A stretch of DNA of 8,741 nt, taken from Ruminococcaceae bacterium UBA5391. GTDB taxonomy: Bacteria > Bacillota > Clostridia > Oscillospirales > Acutalibacteraceae. The stretch's first letter is position 1, and every line of letters starts with the position of its first letter. The stretch covers positions 37,885 through 46,625 of the forward strand of contig DHOL01000055.1 of assembly GCA_002410755.1 (NCBI GenBank), written 5' to 3'. The notes beneath the pieces were generated by a model. It was given only the letters and a program-made list of their open reading frames with translations, was not told the DNA's origin and made no database searches. Positions 1 through 5,718 of the stretch are shown piece after piece. The translations under genes were made by a program, and so were the position numbers.

Positions 1-363
1 GGACGCCGCAGCATGGAGACGGGCGCCTGCGGGGTCAAAAACTTTACGGTAAAGAAAGCCAAAAAGTTTCCGAAAAAGGAAAACTGTTACGCGGCCGATT
101 GTTTCGTGCCAGGCAAACCAGCCAAGCACTTCGCCGGTAAACAGGTAAATCCGCAGTTCACCAAAGCAAACGCCAAGATCTATGAAAAATGTAAAATATG
201 CAGCCAGGATCATATAAATGAAATCCTGGAAAAAAACGGCTCGTTTCCCCGACCGGAAAACGGCACGCCAGATACGGAGCACATCATAAACAGCGCTTAG
301 AAGCACTCCTGTCACAAAGAAAGCCAAAAAGCCCACCGCAGGAGAAACGAGGCTGCTGTTCAC
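1..363 (-). CDS. yabQ: Spore cortex biosynthesis protein YabQ (3' end cut by the window edge)
   Basis: Reading the minus strand from a GTG at 363 gives 121 codons with no stop to base 1. The protein begins MNSSLVSPAVGFLAFF. It has a hydrophobic segment at about residues 9-27 containing the YabQ-type YDVLRIWR motif, a second at about 47-66, and then GELRIYLFTGEVLG at about 68-81. This is the usual YabQ pattern of an N-terminal membrane region followed by a basic stretch (FRKLFGFLYRK). In B. subtilis YabQ is a membrane protein needed for spore cortex formation and made in the mother cell. An in-frame TGA at 372-370 prevents an upstream start, and GGGGAG at 373-378 lies 9 nt before the GTG. The gene starts 14 nt after the yabP stop, so the two are almost certainly co-transcribed. 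The C-terminus lies outside the window; divIC is the expected next gene, by synteny only. Confidence 0.88.
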   Translation of the reverse strand, partial: MNSSLVSPAVGFLAFFVTGVLLSAVYDVLRIWRAVFRSGKRAVFFQDFIYMILAAYFTFFIDLGVCFGELRIYLFTGEVLGWFAWHETIGRVTVFLFRKLFGFLYRKVFDPAGARLHAAAS

Positions 364-372
364 ACCGCCTCA

Positions 373-378
373 CTCCCC
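373..378 (-). promoter_or_regulatory. Ribosome binding site for yabQ
   Basis: GGGGAG on the minus strand, 9 nt before a GTG start. It overlaps the last base of the yabP stop codon. Together with the in-frame TGA just upstream of the GTG, it fixes the start of yabQ at a non-ATG codon. Confidence 0.65.
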
Positions 379-686
379 TACTTAAACAGTCTGGCAAACA
401 CTCCGTTCCCGGAAGAACGGTTTTCCGTGTAGGTAACTGAAACGATTTCACCGTCAAGGGTAAGTTCTCCGGTGTCCAGATTCAGTTTGCTGATATGGAG
501 TTTGGAGCCATGGACAGTCATATCACCGAGATCCGTAGAAGCCACAACGGTTTCGTCATTGAAGCTGTCTACGTTGGAGACACCTGTAGCCGTCAGGGTT
601 TTCCGATTTTCTATAATTAGGCTGTGCGGCATTTTAACATTTTTCTGCTCTGCCGGCTTCGGCTGTACTGTTGTCTGTTCCTTCAT
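378..686 (-). CDS. yabP: Sporulation protein YabP
   Basis: 102 residues, close to the roughly 100 residues of B. subtilis YabP. After a variable N-terminal tail of about 20 residues comes the family core: IIENRKTLTATGVSNVDSF at about 25-43, then a beta-rich region with DLGDMTVHGSKLHISKLNLD and GELTLDGEIVSVTYTEN, ending in FARLFK. The core matches the YabP family pattern of ENR, TGV, V-SF, LG-L-I-G--L-I--LNL--GEL-I-G-I. YabP is a small sporulation protein encoded beside yabQ and expressed in the mother cell; its biochemical role is not well defined. The ATG at 686 follows GGGAGGG (693-699) with 6-nt spacing. The 102-bp gap upstream, after rqcP, holds a sigma-E-like promoter, which fits yabP-yabQ being a sporulation-specific unit separable from the housekeeping genes before it. 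Confidence 0.93.
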   Translation of the reverse strand: MKEQTTVQPKPAEQKNVKMPHSLIIENRKTLTATGVSNVDSFNDETVVASTDLGDMTVHGSKLHISKLNLDTGELTLDGEIVSVTYTENRSSGNGVFARLFK

Positions 687-714
687 GGCAGTCCCTCCCG
701 CATTTACCTTTTTA

Positions 715-743
715 TGTCTATGCGGGTACAGGGCGACATATTC
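715..743 (-). promoter_or_regulatory. Candidate sigma-E (mother-cell) promoter of yabP-yabQ
   Basis: On the minus strand, GAATATG at 743-737 matches 6 of 7 positions of the sigma-E -35 consensus KMATATT. After a 14-bp spacer comes CATAGACA at 722-715, which keeps the essential CATA and matches 5 of 8 positions of CATACAAT. Transcription would start near 705-708, just before the yabP ribosome site at 693-699. The position in the rqcP-yabP gap and the known sigma-E control of yabP and yabQ in B. subtilis support the call. It is a pattern match only. Confidence 0.55.
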
Positions 744-788
744 GGCCGAAGCACAGATGCTGCGAATCCTACCACACCTTAAAAGTGG

Positions 789-1049
789 TTATTCCGCCTT
801 GCCTTTCTCCGGCAGGATTTCATACATGGACGACGCATCCGACTTTGTTGCATACTCATCGGTGCTGACAACTCTCGCACGCATGGCATGGGTACCAAGC
901 GAAACAGCAATAACGTCGCCCGGTTTCACTTCATAAGACGCACGTGCAGGTTTGTTGTTCACCATAACGCGGCCCGTATCGCAGGCTTCATTTGCAACAG
1001 TGCGCCGTTTCATCAGCCGTGATACTTTTAAGTACTTGTCAAGTCTCAT
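789..1049 (-). CDS. rqcP: S4-domain ribosome-associated quality control factor RqcP (YabO)
   Basis: 86 residues, the same length as B. subtilis RqcP/YabO, and alignable throughout: MRLDKYLKVSRLMKRRTVA corresponds to the start of the Bacillus protein, followed by an S4 RNA-binding fold (about 1-60, with GRVMVNNKPARAS and VKPGDVIAV) and the conserved late SSMYEIL segment. In Firmicutes RqcP binds stalled 50S subunits near the peptidyl-tRNA and, with RqcH, allows poly-alanine tails to be added to incomplete chains. It is related to Hsp15. The ATG at 1049 is preceded 6 nt upstream by GGGGGG within a purine-rich stretch (1056-1068), an unusual G-rich ribosome site. The gene lies just after a strong hairpin terminator that follows hup, so its expression depends on read-through or on a promoter I could not identify. 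Its position between hup and yabP is typical for Clostridia. Confidence 0.93.
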   Translation of the reverse strand: MRLDKYLKVSRLMKRRTVANEACDTGRVMVNNKPARASYEVKPGDVIAVSLGTHAMRARVVSTDEYATKSDASSMYEILPEKGKAE

Positions 1050-1069
1050 AAGGATCCCCCCTCTCCCTT

Positions 1070-1113
1070 AAAAAAGTCCAGGGTTGCAGCAAAGCACAGC
1101 TTTGCTGCAACCC
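1070..1113 (-). terminator. Intrinsic terminator/attenuator between hup and rqcP
   Basis: A perfect 15-bp inverted repeat (GGGTTGCAGCAAAGC at 1081-1095 pairing with 1099-1113) has only a 3-nt loop. On the minus strand the stem is followed after 5 nt (TGGAC) by a run of six T (1075-1070). It starts about 28 nt after the hup stop and is oriented to terminate hup transcripts. The gap between stem and T-run is slightly longer than ideal, so partial termination is plausible. The rqcP ribosome site begins within 10 nt of the T-run. Confidence 0.8.
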
Positions 1114-1140
1114 CTTCCCTCTGCTTCCGGGCAGTAACTC

Positions 1141-1431
1141 TTACTTCTTTTTTGCGGATGCTGCTGTGGCATCCTTAAATGCCTTTCCAGCCTTAAAAGC
1201 AGGGACGCGGGATGCAGGAATCGTAATCGGAGTATTGGTGCGGGGATCGCGTCCCTGACGTGCACTGCGGCTGTGAAGCTCAAAAGTTCCAAAGCCGACA
1301 ATCTGCACTTTCTCATCTTTTGCTACAGTTTTTACAACCGTATCAAGCATAGCATTGACAGCTTTATCAGCATCTTTCTTGGAAATTCCGGCCTCGTCGG
1401 CAACAACAGAAATCAATTCGGTCTTATTCAT
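1141..1431 (-). CDS. hup: HU-family nucleoid DNA-binding protein
   Basis: 96 residues with the full HU/IHF fold: the N-terminal helices MNKTELISVVADEAGISKKDA, the beta-saddle entry QIVGFGTFELHSRSARQGR, the DNA-binding arm DPRTNTPITIPASRVPAFKAGK at about 61-82 with the arm proline, and a short Ala/Lys-rich tail ending in KKK. HU is a dimeric minor-groove binder that bends and compacts DNA. The arm reads GRDPRTNTPITI rather than the commoner GRNPQTGEEI, which still keeps the arm proline. The ATG at 1431 follows GGAGG (1441-1445) with 9-nt spacing, and the gene starts 19 nt after the mazG stop. A strong hairpin follows the gene, as expected for an abundant protein with its own monocistronic message. 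I did not find a convincing separate promoter. The mazG-hup-rqcP order is common in Clostridia, whereas B. subtilis lacks hup here. Confidence 0.95.
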   Translation of the reverse strand: MNKTELISVVADEAGISKKDADKAVNAMLDTVVKTVAKDEKVQIVGFGTFELHSRSARQGRDPRTNTPITIPASRVPAFKAGKAFKDATAASAKKK

Positions 1432-1450
1432 ACTTCTTAACCTCCGTCTT

Positions 1451-2218
1451 TTATTTATTCAACAGCGAATGCTGAGAATTCAAAACAGGATCGGGATTGG
1501 TTTCGTGCGCCGCTTGTTCAAAACTACGGATAAATTTCTCACAGCACACGGCCAGTGCTTCTTCAGATTCAACCCCAAGACTCTCTGCCACACCGGCTGA
1601 CGCAAAGAGAAGCTTTCCAACTGCTTCCAGCTTTTCGCCCTTCCCGACTGATTCCGGCAGCTTCCGGATTCCTTCTGCTGCCTTCTGAACTTCCGCAAGC
1701 GGTTTCAGCCTGTCCGACTTTTTGTCAGCCGACCGACTGGCCTTGCGTCTCAGTTTCTGGGCACGCATCAAAGCCGGCAGTGCAGGAGAAACTCCGCGGA
1801 GCACTTCTGAAATTGTCGTCCGGCCCTTGGAACGGGCCTTAATTGCTTCCCAGTTTGTGAGGACATCACCAGTATCTTTTATGGACACATTGCCGAAAAC
1901 ATGCGGGTGACGCTCAATCAGCTTTTTGGAAATGCCATCCACCACATCGGAGAAATCAAACCTTCCGGCTTCCTCCTCCAGCTGTGCATGAAAAACCACC
2001 TGGAACAAAACATCGCCTAATTCTTCCTGGAGGAGTGCTTCATCGTCGTTGTCAATCGCCTCAACAGCTTCGTAAGCTTCTTCAATCATATTGTTGCGGA
2101 TTGAATGATGCGTTTGAGTGCGATCCCATGGACACCCTTCCGGGGACCGAAGGATCTCCATAATCCGCAGCAGATCTTCCATTGTGTACTTTTCTTTCCG
2201 GTTGAATTGCAAAATCAT
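1451..2218 (-). CDS. mazG: MazG nucleoside triphosphate pyrophosphohydrolase, second domain degenerate
   Basis: 255 residues. MazG hydrolyses NTPs or dNTPs to monophosphates plus pyrophosphate and is thought to clean nucleotide pools and affect the stringent response. The N-terminal domain is complete: GCPWD at 28-32, the metal-binding IEEAYE (E46, E47, E50) and EELGD (E65, E66, D69), then HPHVFG at 104-109. The second repeat keeps LPALMRAQKL (147-156) and the distal LGVESEEAL--CCEKFIRSFE, but the acidic EELGD equivalent reads EAVGK (198-202) and no EExxE motif precedes it, so this domain probably does not bind metal. The open frame extends to a GTG at 2248, but the ATG at 2218 has GGAGG 4 nt upstream, and a start near FNRKEKYT fits relatives I know of this family. 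The gene lies 39 nt after yabM and 19 nt before hup, and corresponds to B. subtilis yabN. Confidence 0.93.
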   Translation of the reverse strand: MILQFNRKEKYTMEDLLRIMEILRSPEGCPWDRTQTHHSIRNNMIEEAYEAVEAIDNDDEALLQEELGDVLFQVVFHAQLEEEAGRFDFSDVVDGISKKLIERHPHVFGNVSIKDTGDVLTNWEAIKARSKGRTTISEVLRGVSPALPALMRAQKLRRKASRSADKKSDRLKPLAEVQKAAEGIRKLPESVGKGEKLEAVGKLLFASAGVAESLGVESEEALAVCCEKFIRSFEQAAHETNPDPVLNSQHSLLNK

Positions 2219-2222
2219 GCAA

Positions 2223-2227
2223 CCTCC
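2223..2227 (-). promoter_or_regulatory. Ribosome binding site deciding the mazG start
   Basis: GGAGG on the minus strand, 4 nt before the ATG at 2218. The longer GTG start at 2248 has no such motif ahead of it, so the 255-residue form is preferred. The spacing is short for a Firmicute. Confidence 0.55.
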
Positions 2228-2257
2228 GTCCCGATAAATTTGGGACACGTCATTATT

Positions 2258-4000
2258 TTACCTTATCCAATTATGTTTTTCAAGTATTTTCAGGATTTTT
2301 TGTCCTCTTGGCAGCATCACAACATCATGTTTATTAAGTGCGTGGAACCGAAGGATGCAAACAAAGTACAGGAAAATGGAAAGCAGGATGGCAAAACAGA
2401 CTGCAACTTTCTGAGAAATGAATCCGGTTGCGAAGTGGAAAATGACCCACGAAAAGCCGATACTCACAGCAGAAGCAAGAAGCGGTTTGAAGAAAATTGC
2501 GAAGTAATTGACGTGAATCTTTGTAACACGCCAAAGCCAGTAAAGTGCCATCACAGTTGTAATCAGGTAGCAGAGCAGGGTACCGGTCCCTGCGCCAAGC
2601 ACGTTGATGCTTGGAATGCCGACCAGGACATAGTTGGTAATCAGTTTCACTACAAGCCCTGCGGCAACCAGCTTAACAGGGATATCCACCCGGCCGACTG
2701 CCTGAAGCATACTGTCAATCGGGGTCTCCGTCGCGGCAAAAGCCGAGGCAAGTCCAAGGATGATAAGGATTCTTCCGATAATAGCCGGGCCCTGGTCAGC
2801 GCTCGGGTAGATCAGCGCTGCAATGGGCATTGCAAAAACCGAAAGCCCGATTCCACTTGGAATAGTAATCAGCGAGACTGTGCGGAGTACGGTTTCCATG
2901 CTGCGGCGCAGCCGTTTCGAGTCTCCGCTCGTCCACGCTTCCGTCACATTGGGCAGTGCACTCACGCCGAAAGCCTGTGTAAAGGCAGGCACCAGCAGAA
3001 AAAGGTTCGATGCATTGACAAAGCATCCGTAAAGGAATGCAGCCAGATTGGTAGAGTTCAGGAATTCCTTTGGGATAATTCCTTTGTACATATTGATTAG
3101 AGAAGATGAGTCCGCAGAAAGCAGGTCATTGATGCGCCCCTGCAGGAGGGTACTGTCCACAAGGGAAGAAAGATTGATAACCAAGGAACCGATTGCTACT
3201 GGAATTGCCGTGCGGACCAGGGTCGAAGTTGTCTTCCGCATGGTAAGCGGGCGCGGGGACTGCAGCAGCATTTCATGTGTGATGCCGTCACCGTTTTTCT
3301 TATGGTAGAAAAGCAGGAAAAGGAAGCCAAACAGGCCGCCAAGCGTCACACCGAAAATCGCTCCGGCAGCCGCGTAGGGCAGCGTGGCAATTTTCGCATA
3401 TTTTACGTCTTTTACCCTGATACCGTAAACGGTTCCGCTCTGGGCAAATTCTTCCAGGCCAGATTTGACAATCACATAGGCTGCCGTCAGGCCGAAAACC
3501 AATTTGCAGAATGACTCGATAACCTCGCTGATTGCCGTCGGCGTCATATTGCGCAGGCCCTCATAGTACCCGCGGTAAATGGACATCATGCTGGCAAAGA
3601 AAGCCGCCGGCGCAATGGCGTAAATAGCAGGCAAAGCATTTTGGGCATTCCCGCGCATGGCAAACTGGGTATACGGGCGGGCCAGAATGAGCATCAGCGA
3701 AAACGACAAAATACCCAGTAAGAGGAAAATCCGAATGGATGCACGGTGAATCTGTCGGATGTTACGATAATTCCCACGGCAGTAGCTCTCTGAAACAAGT
3801 CGGGAAATTGCAATCGGGAACCCAGCCGTTGCCACACTGAACATGGGAGCGTAAAGCGCATAGGCCGTACCGAAATAACCATTGCCGAGGGAAGTAATAA
3901 TCCATGAAAGCGGTATTTTATAAACTGCTCCGAGTATTTTTTCAATTGCAATCGCAACGACGAGGATTAGGGCACCGTGCAGGAAACTCTGGCGCTGCAT
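2258..4000 (-). CDS. MurJ/SpoVB-family flippase-like membrane protein (YabM type)
   Basis: 580 residues from the chosen start, rich in hydrophobic segments throughout, as expected for the MOP superfamily (MATE/MurJ/Wzx, about 14 membrane helices). The N-terminus MQRQSFLHGALILVVAIAIE--LGAVYKIPLS is the typical SpoVB/YabM opening. Family features follow: FGTAYALYAPMFSVATAGFPIAISRLVSE, YRGYYEGL in the fourth helix area, and PNVTEAW and MLQAVGR in the second half. Family members move lipid-linked precursors across the membrane; SpoVB of B. subtilis is needed for spore cortex. Position next to mazG-rqcP-yabPQ makes it the counterpart of B. subtilis yabM, whose own function is unclear, so I give no symbol. 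The frame is open up to 4135. The ATG at 4000 has GAGGG 4 nt upstream (4005-4009) and best fits relatives; the ATG at 4024 is the alternative (588 residues). It is somewhat longer than the roughly 520-residue Bacillus proteins. Confidence 0.88.
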   Translation of the reverse strand: MQRQSFLHGALILVVAIAIEKILGAVYKIPLSWIITSLGNGYFGTAYALYAPMFSVATAGFPIAISRLVSESYCRGNYRNIRQIHRASIRIFLLLGILSFSLMLILARPYTQFAMRGNAQNALPAIYAIAPAAFFASMMSIYRGYYEGLRNMTPTAISEVIESFCKLVFGLTAAYVIVKSGLEEFAQSGTVYGIRVKDVKYAKIATLPYAAAGAIFGVTLGGLFGFLFLLFYHKKNGDGITHEMLLQSPRPLTMRKTTSTLVRTAIPVAIGSLVINLSSLVDSTLLQGRINDLLSADSSSLINMYKGIIPKEFLNSTNLAAFLYGCFVNASNLFLLVPAFTQAFGVSALPNVTEAWTSGDSKRLRRSMETVLRTVSLITIPSGIGLSVFAMPIAALIYPSADQGPAIIGRILIILGLASAFAATETPIDSMLQAVGRVDIPVKLVAAGLVVKLITNYVLVGIPSINVLGAGTGTLLCYLITTVMALYWLWRVTKIHVNYFAIFFKPLLASAVSIGFSWVIFHFATGFISQKVAVCFAILLSIFLYFVCILRFHALNKHDVVMLPRGQKILKILEKHNWIR

Positions 4001-4114
4001 CTTGCCCTCTTTTTTCCGTTCCATCGCAACACTTCCGTTCTTTCCTGTAAGTTTATGCCACATGTTAAGTGCTTTATGTTCTAGCCGAAAAAACAATCTG
4101 ACCGAAAAGCTGCC

Positions 4115-4143
4115 AAAAGAAAAGAGGAGGCACAACCCTCCCC
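4115..4143 (-). terminator. Weak terminator-like hairpin between the zinc-ribbon gene and yabM-type gene
   Basis: On the minus strand, GGGGAGG (4143-4137), a 6-nt loop and CCTCCTC (4130-4124) form a 7-bp GC-rich stem with one G-T pair, followed immediately by TTTTCTTTT (4123-4115). It lies about 30 nt after the zinc-ribbon stop in a 174-bp gap. The short stem and interrupted T-run suggest partial termination. The rest of this gap (4001-4114) shows no convincing promoter. Confidence 0.42.
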
Positions 4144-4174
4144 CTTCCCTCCAAACTTATTTTCTAGGGCAATG

Positions 4175-4630
4175 TCATTTTTCAGGTGTTTTCTCGTCCG
4201 GTTTCTCCGCGCCAGGCGCTGGTTCTTCTTTTTGCCCGGCCTCTTCAGGCGCTGCATTCTCCGACTTGTCTTCAAACAGCCTGTGGCCGCACTTGCTGCA
4301 GAAAATAGCATCCTGAGAATTCTCTTCTCCGCAGTATCCACAGACGACTTTCGCATGGGCGGCGACAAGCTGCATGTTTATTGCTTCAAGTTGCTCCATC
4401 AGTTCATCAATTTCCGCCGAGGAAGAAACAATTTTCTCGGCAGGATCGGAACCGGTTTTATGGGCATCATACACTGAGCGGCCAAGTGACTGGAACTTTC
4501 TGTTAATTTCACCGTTGAGGTCCGCAGCACTGATGCGGAGTTTTGAAAGGTCCACCAGTTTCGAGGCCTTTTTCCCGACGGCATTTGCTGCGGATTTGGC
4601 ATTGACAATCATATCGTCGAACATACTCAT
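4175..4630 (-). CDS. Small zinc-ribbon protein with helical N-terminal region (uncharacterised)
   Basis: 151 residues, function unknown. Residues 1-60 are a predicted helical region (MSMFDDMIVNAKSAANAVGKK, then LSKLRISAADLNGEINRKF and LGRSVYDA). Residues 63-92 look like a coiled coil (heptad-like EIDELMEQLEAI). A zinc ribbon follows, with C97-x2-C100 and C111-x2-C114 (CGYCGEEN---AIFCSKCG). The last 30 residues are a Pro/Glu/Lys-rich, probably disordered tail. No signal peptide or membrane helix is visible. Proteins of this design (vesicle-like or coiled N-region plus zinc ribbon) are common in Clostridia and unassigned. The ATG at 4630 has AAGGGAG (4640-4646) with 9-nt spacing; a longer TTG start at 4663 overlaps the promoter region and has no better site. 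It is the first gene after promoters at 4669-4750 and may lead the downstream operon, subject to the hairpin at 4115-4143. Confidence 0.82.
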   Translation of the reverse strand: MSMFDDMIVNAKSAANAVGKKASKLVDLSKLRISAADLNGEINRKFQSLGRSVYDAHKTGSDPAEKIVSSSAEIDELMEQLEAINMQLVAAHAKVVCGYCGEENSQDAIFCSKCGHRLFEDKSENAAPEEAGQKEEPAPGAEKPDEKTPEK

Positions 4631-4668
4631 AACAGCACACTCCCTTTTGTCTTTCTTTTTCAATTATT

Positions 4669-4697
4669 ATGTTACGAAGCACCCTTAAAAATGTCAA
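4669..4697 (-). promoter_or_regulatory. Second candidate sigma-A promoter for the zinc-ribbon gene
   Basis: A perfect -35 TTGACA (4697-4692) is followed after 17 bp by TAACAT (4674-4669), which matches 4 of 6 positions of TATAAT. CATAAT at 4671-4666 is closer in sequence but 20 bp away. Transcription would begin near 4660, about 30 nt before the start codon, leaving room for the ribosome site at 4640-4646. Confidence 0.4.
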
Positions 4698-4710
4698 AAG
4701 CACAACCACT

Positions 4711-4727
4711 TATAATTAGAAATTATA
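4711..4727. repeat. 17-bp AT-rich palindrome over the -10 region, possible operator
   Basis: TATAATT-AGA-AATTATA is a perfect inverted repeat with 7-bp arms and a 3-bp centre. It covers the -10 element of the upstream promoter (4722-4727) and the predicted transcription start. Such a placement is typical of repressor sites, but an AT-rich palindrome of this size can arise by chance. Confidence 0.4.
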
Positions 4728-4750
4728 CCATGGGGCATGGAAAATATCAA
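4722..4750 (-). promoter_or_regulatory. Strong sigma-A promoter upstream of the zinc-ribbon gene
   Basis: On the minus strand, TTGATA (4750-4745, 5 of 6 to TTGACA) is separated by exactly 17 bp from a perfect TATAAT (4727-4722), with an extended -10 TG (TGGTATAAT). The -35 element contains the stop codon of the nucleoside kinase gene. The spacer holds a 5-bp inverted repeat CCATG-ggg-CATGG (4728-4740). The start would be near 4715, giving a leader of about 85 nt to the zinc-ribbon gene. Confidence 0.75.
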
Positions 4751-5718
4751 CTCATATCCATACCTCCGCCAATGAATTCACGAATTATGGAGTCTCTCGG
4801 GACAAGCGCCGGATCAATCGGCGCAAAAAGCGAAACCGCATCCGCAAGTTTTCTAGACAGCGCATAGTTCGGGCTGTCTTTGGGAACCTCTGAAAGCAGC
4901 TCCAGGGCTTTTCCGCGCAGGACGCAGAGCTCATATTCGTGAAAAGAATTGATTGTCATATCGGCGTCTTTCCGGAATGGCTTAATAAACCTGCATTCTC
5001 CGCGGAGAACATTGGGCCACATGGAAAGTGTATTGTCCGGTCCCGTTTTGCGGGAATTGTAATCGCGCACAATCCGGCGTAGAAGGCGGACATCATGCGC
5101 TCTGAGGAGCAGTTTGCCGCTGCCGCCAACAATCCCCTGCTTAACACTGATATAAATGCGGTGCAGGTGAAGCTCCGGAAGGGTACGGATTAGCTCCGGG
5201 TTCAGGGCATGGATTCCTTCCACTACAGCTACATCCCGCTCACCAAGGATAACTTGTCTGCGGTGCGGGTAACGGACATGCTGCTCAAAGTCGAAAACAG
5301 GCATTTCACAGCGGTTTTTTCCTACAAGCTCACCAAGGCACCGGCGGACTTCCTCCACATCCAGAGCCTCAAGACATTCGTAGTCGTGGCTGCCGTCCGG
5401 CAGGACTGGAGCAAGATTTTCACCCCGGTAGAAATCATCGAGGGAAATGCTGACACTTCCAACGCCTTCCTGTCTGAGCGCCCGTTTCAGCAGATGTGCC
5501 GTTGTTGTCTTTCCGCTGCTGGAGGGGCCGGCAATCATGACAAGCCTGCTTATTGGCTTTTCACCTGCAATACGCCTTGCGATTGATTCAATATTTTCTC
5601 TATAGCTTTTTTCCGAACGCTCCACAAACCCGGCAGGGTCTTTGCGGACAGCTTCATTGATTCCCTCCAGGCAGTTGCAGTAGCAGATGTATTCACCTGT
5701 GCCGTCCAATTGATTCAT
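4747..5718 (-). CDS. Uridine-kinase-family P-loop nucleoside kinase
   Basis: 323 residues. An N-terminal segment (1-55) leads into the kinase core: Walker A GPSSSGKT at 64-71, the substrate-site SLDDFY at 92-97, PVFDFEQHVR in the lid/base region, and VEGIHALNPEL at 167-176. It continues with RLLRRIVRDYNSR and TLSMWPNVLRGE, then a C-terminal segment found in the clostridial branch of the Udk/PRK family (YELCVLRGKALELL). The family phosphorylates uridine or related nucleosides with ATP; the actual substrate here is unknown. Many clostridial relatives carry an N-terminal TGS plus threonyl-tRNA-synthetase-like editing domain and are near 550 residues; this one lacks them. The ATG at 5718 lies inside the end of hemZ (26-nt overlap) with AAGGA 5 nt upstream, so translation is probably coupled. 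Its stop codon lies in the -35 box of the next promoter. Confidence 0.88.
   Translation of the reverse strand: MNQLDGTGEYICYCNCLEGINEAVRKDPAGFVERSEKSYRENIESIARRIAGEKPISRLVMIAGPSSSGKTTTAHLLKRALRQEGVGSVSISLDDFYRGENLAPVLPDGSHDYECLEALDVEEVRRCLGELVGKNRCEMPVFDFEQHVRYPHRRQVILGERDVAVVEGIHALNPELIRTLPELHLHRIYISVKQGIVGGSGKLLLRAHDVRLLRRIVRDYNSRKTGPDNTLSMWPNVLRGECRFIKPFRKDADMTINSFHEYELCVLRGKALELLSEVPKDSPNYALSRKLADAVSLFAPIDPALVPRDSIIREFIGGGMDMS

Noticed and set aside
472..936. A 154-codon plus-strand open frame across yabP, the gap and rqcP
   Set aside because: It is antisense to two clearly homologous genes and the sigma-E-like promoter, and no start signal or family resemblance is visible.
1446..1490. 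Possible sigma-A promoter for hup at the end of mazG (TTGAAT with AT-rich sequence about 17 bp on)
   Set aside because: No acceptable -10 hexamer is found at normal spacing, so I did not call it although HU probably has its own promoter.
3060..3086. Direct repeat AATTCCTTTG twice, 14 nt apart, within the flippase-like gene
   Set aside because: It encodes ordinary protein sequence (GIIPKEF) with no further copies. It is probably chance.
2105..3100. A 331-codon plus-strand open frame antisense to the flippase-like gene and the start of mazG
   Set aside because: The protein is Cys/His/Lys/Gln-rich with no recognisable domain, and it lies fully opposite well-supported membrane-protein and MazG coding. 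It is an antisense shadow.
4042..4072. Possible sigma-E promoter for the yabM-type gene (ACATAAA, 15 bp, CATAAACT on the minus strand)
   Set aside because: The -10 is fair but the -35 matches only the ATA core. In an AT-rich gap this is too weak to list.
4001..4135. N-terminal extension of the flippase-like protein to 625 residues
   Set aside because: The extension lacks a ribosome site at its start, is not typical of the family and would run over the terminator-like hairpin's leader. The ATG at 4000 is preferred.
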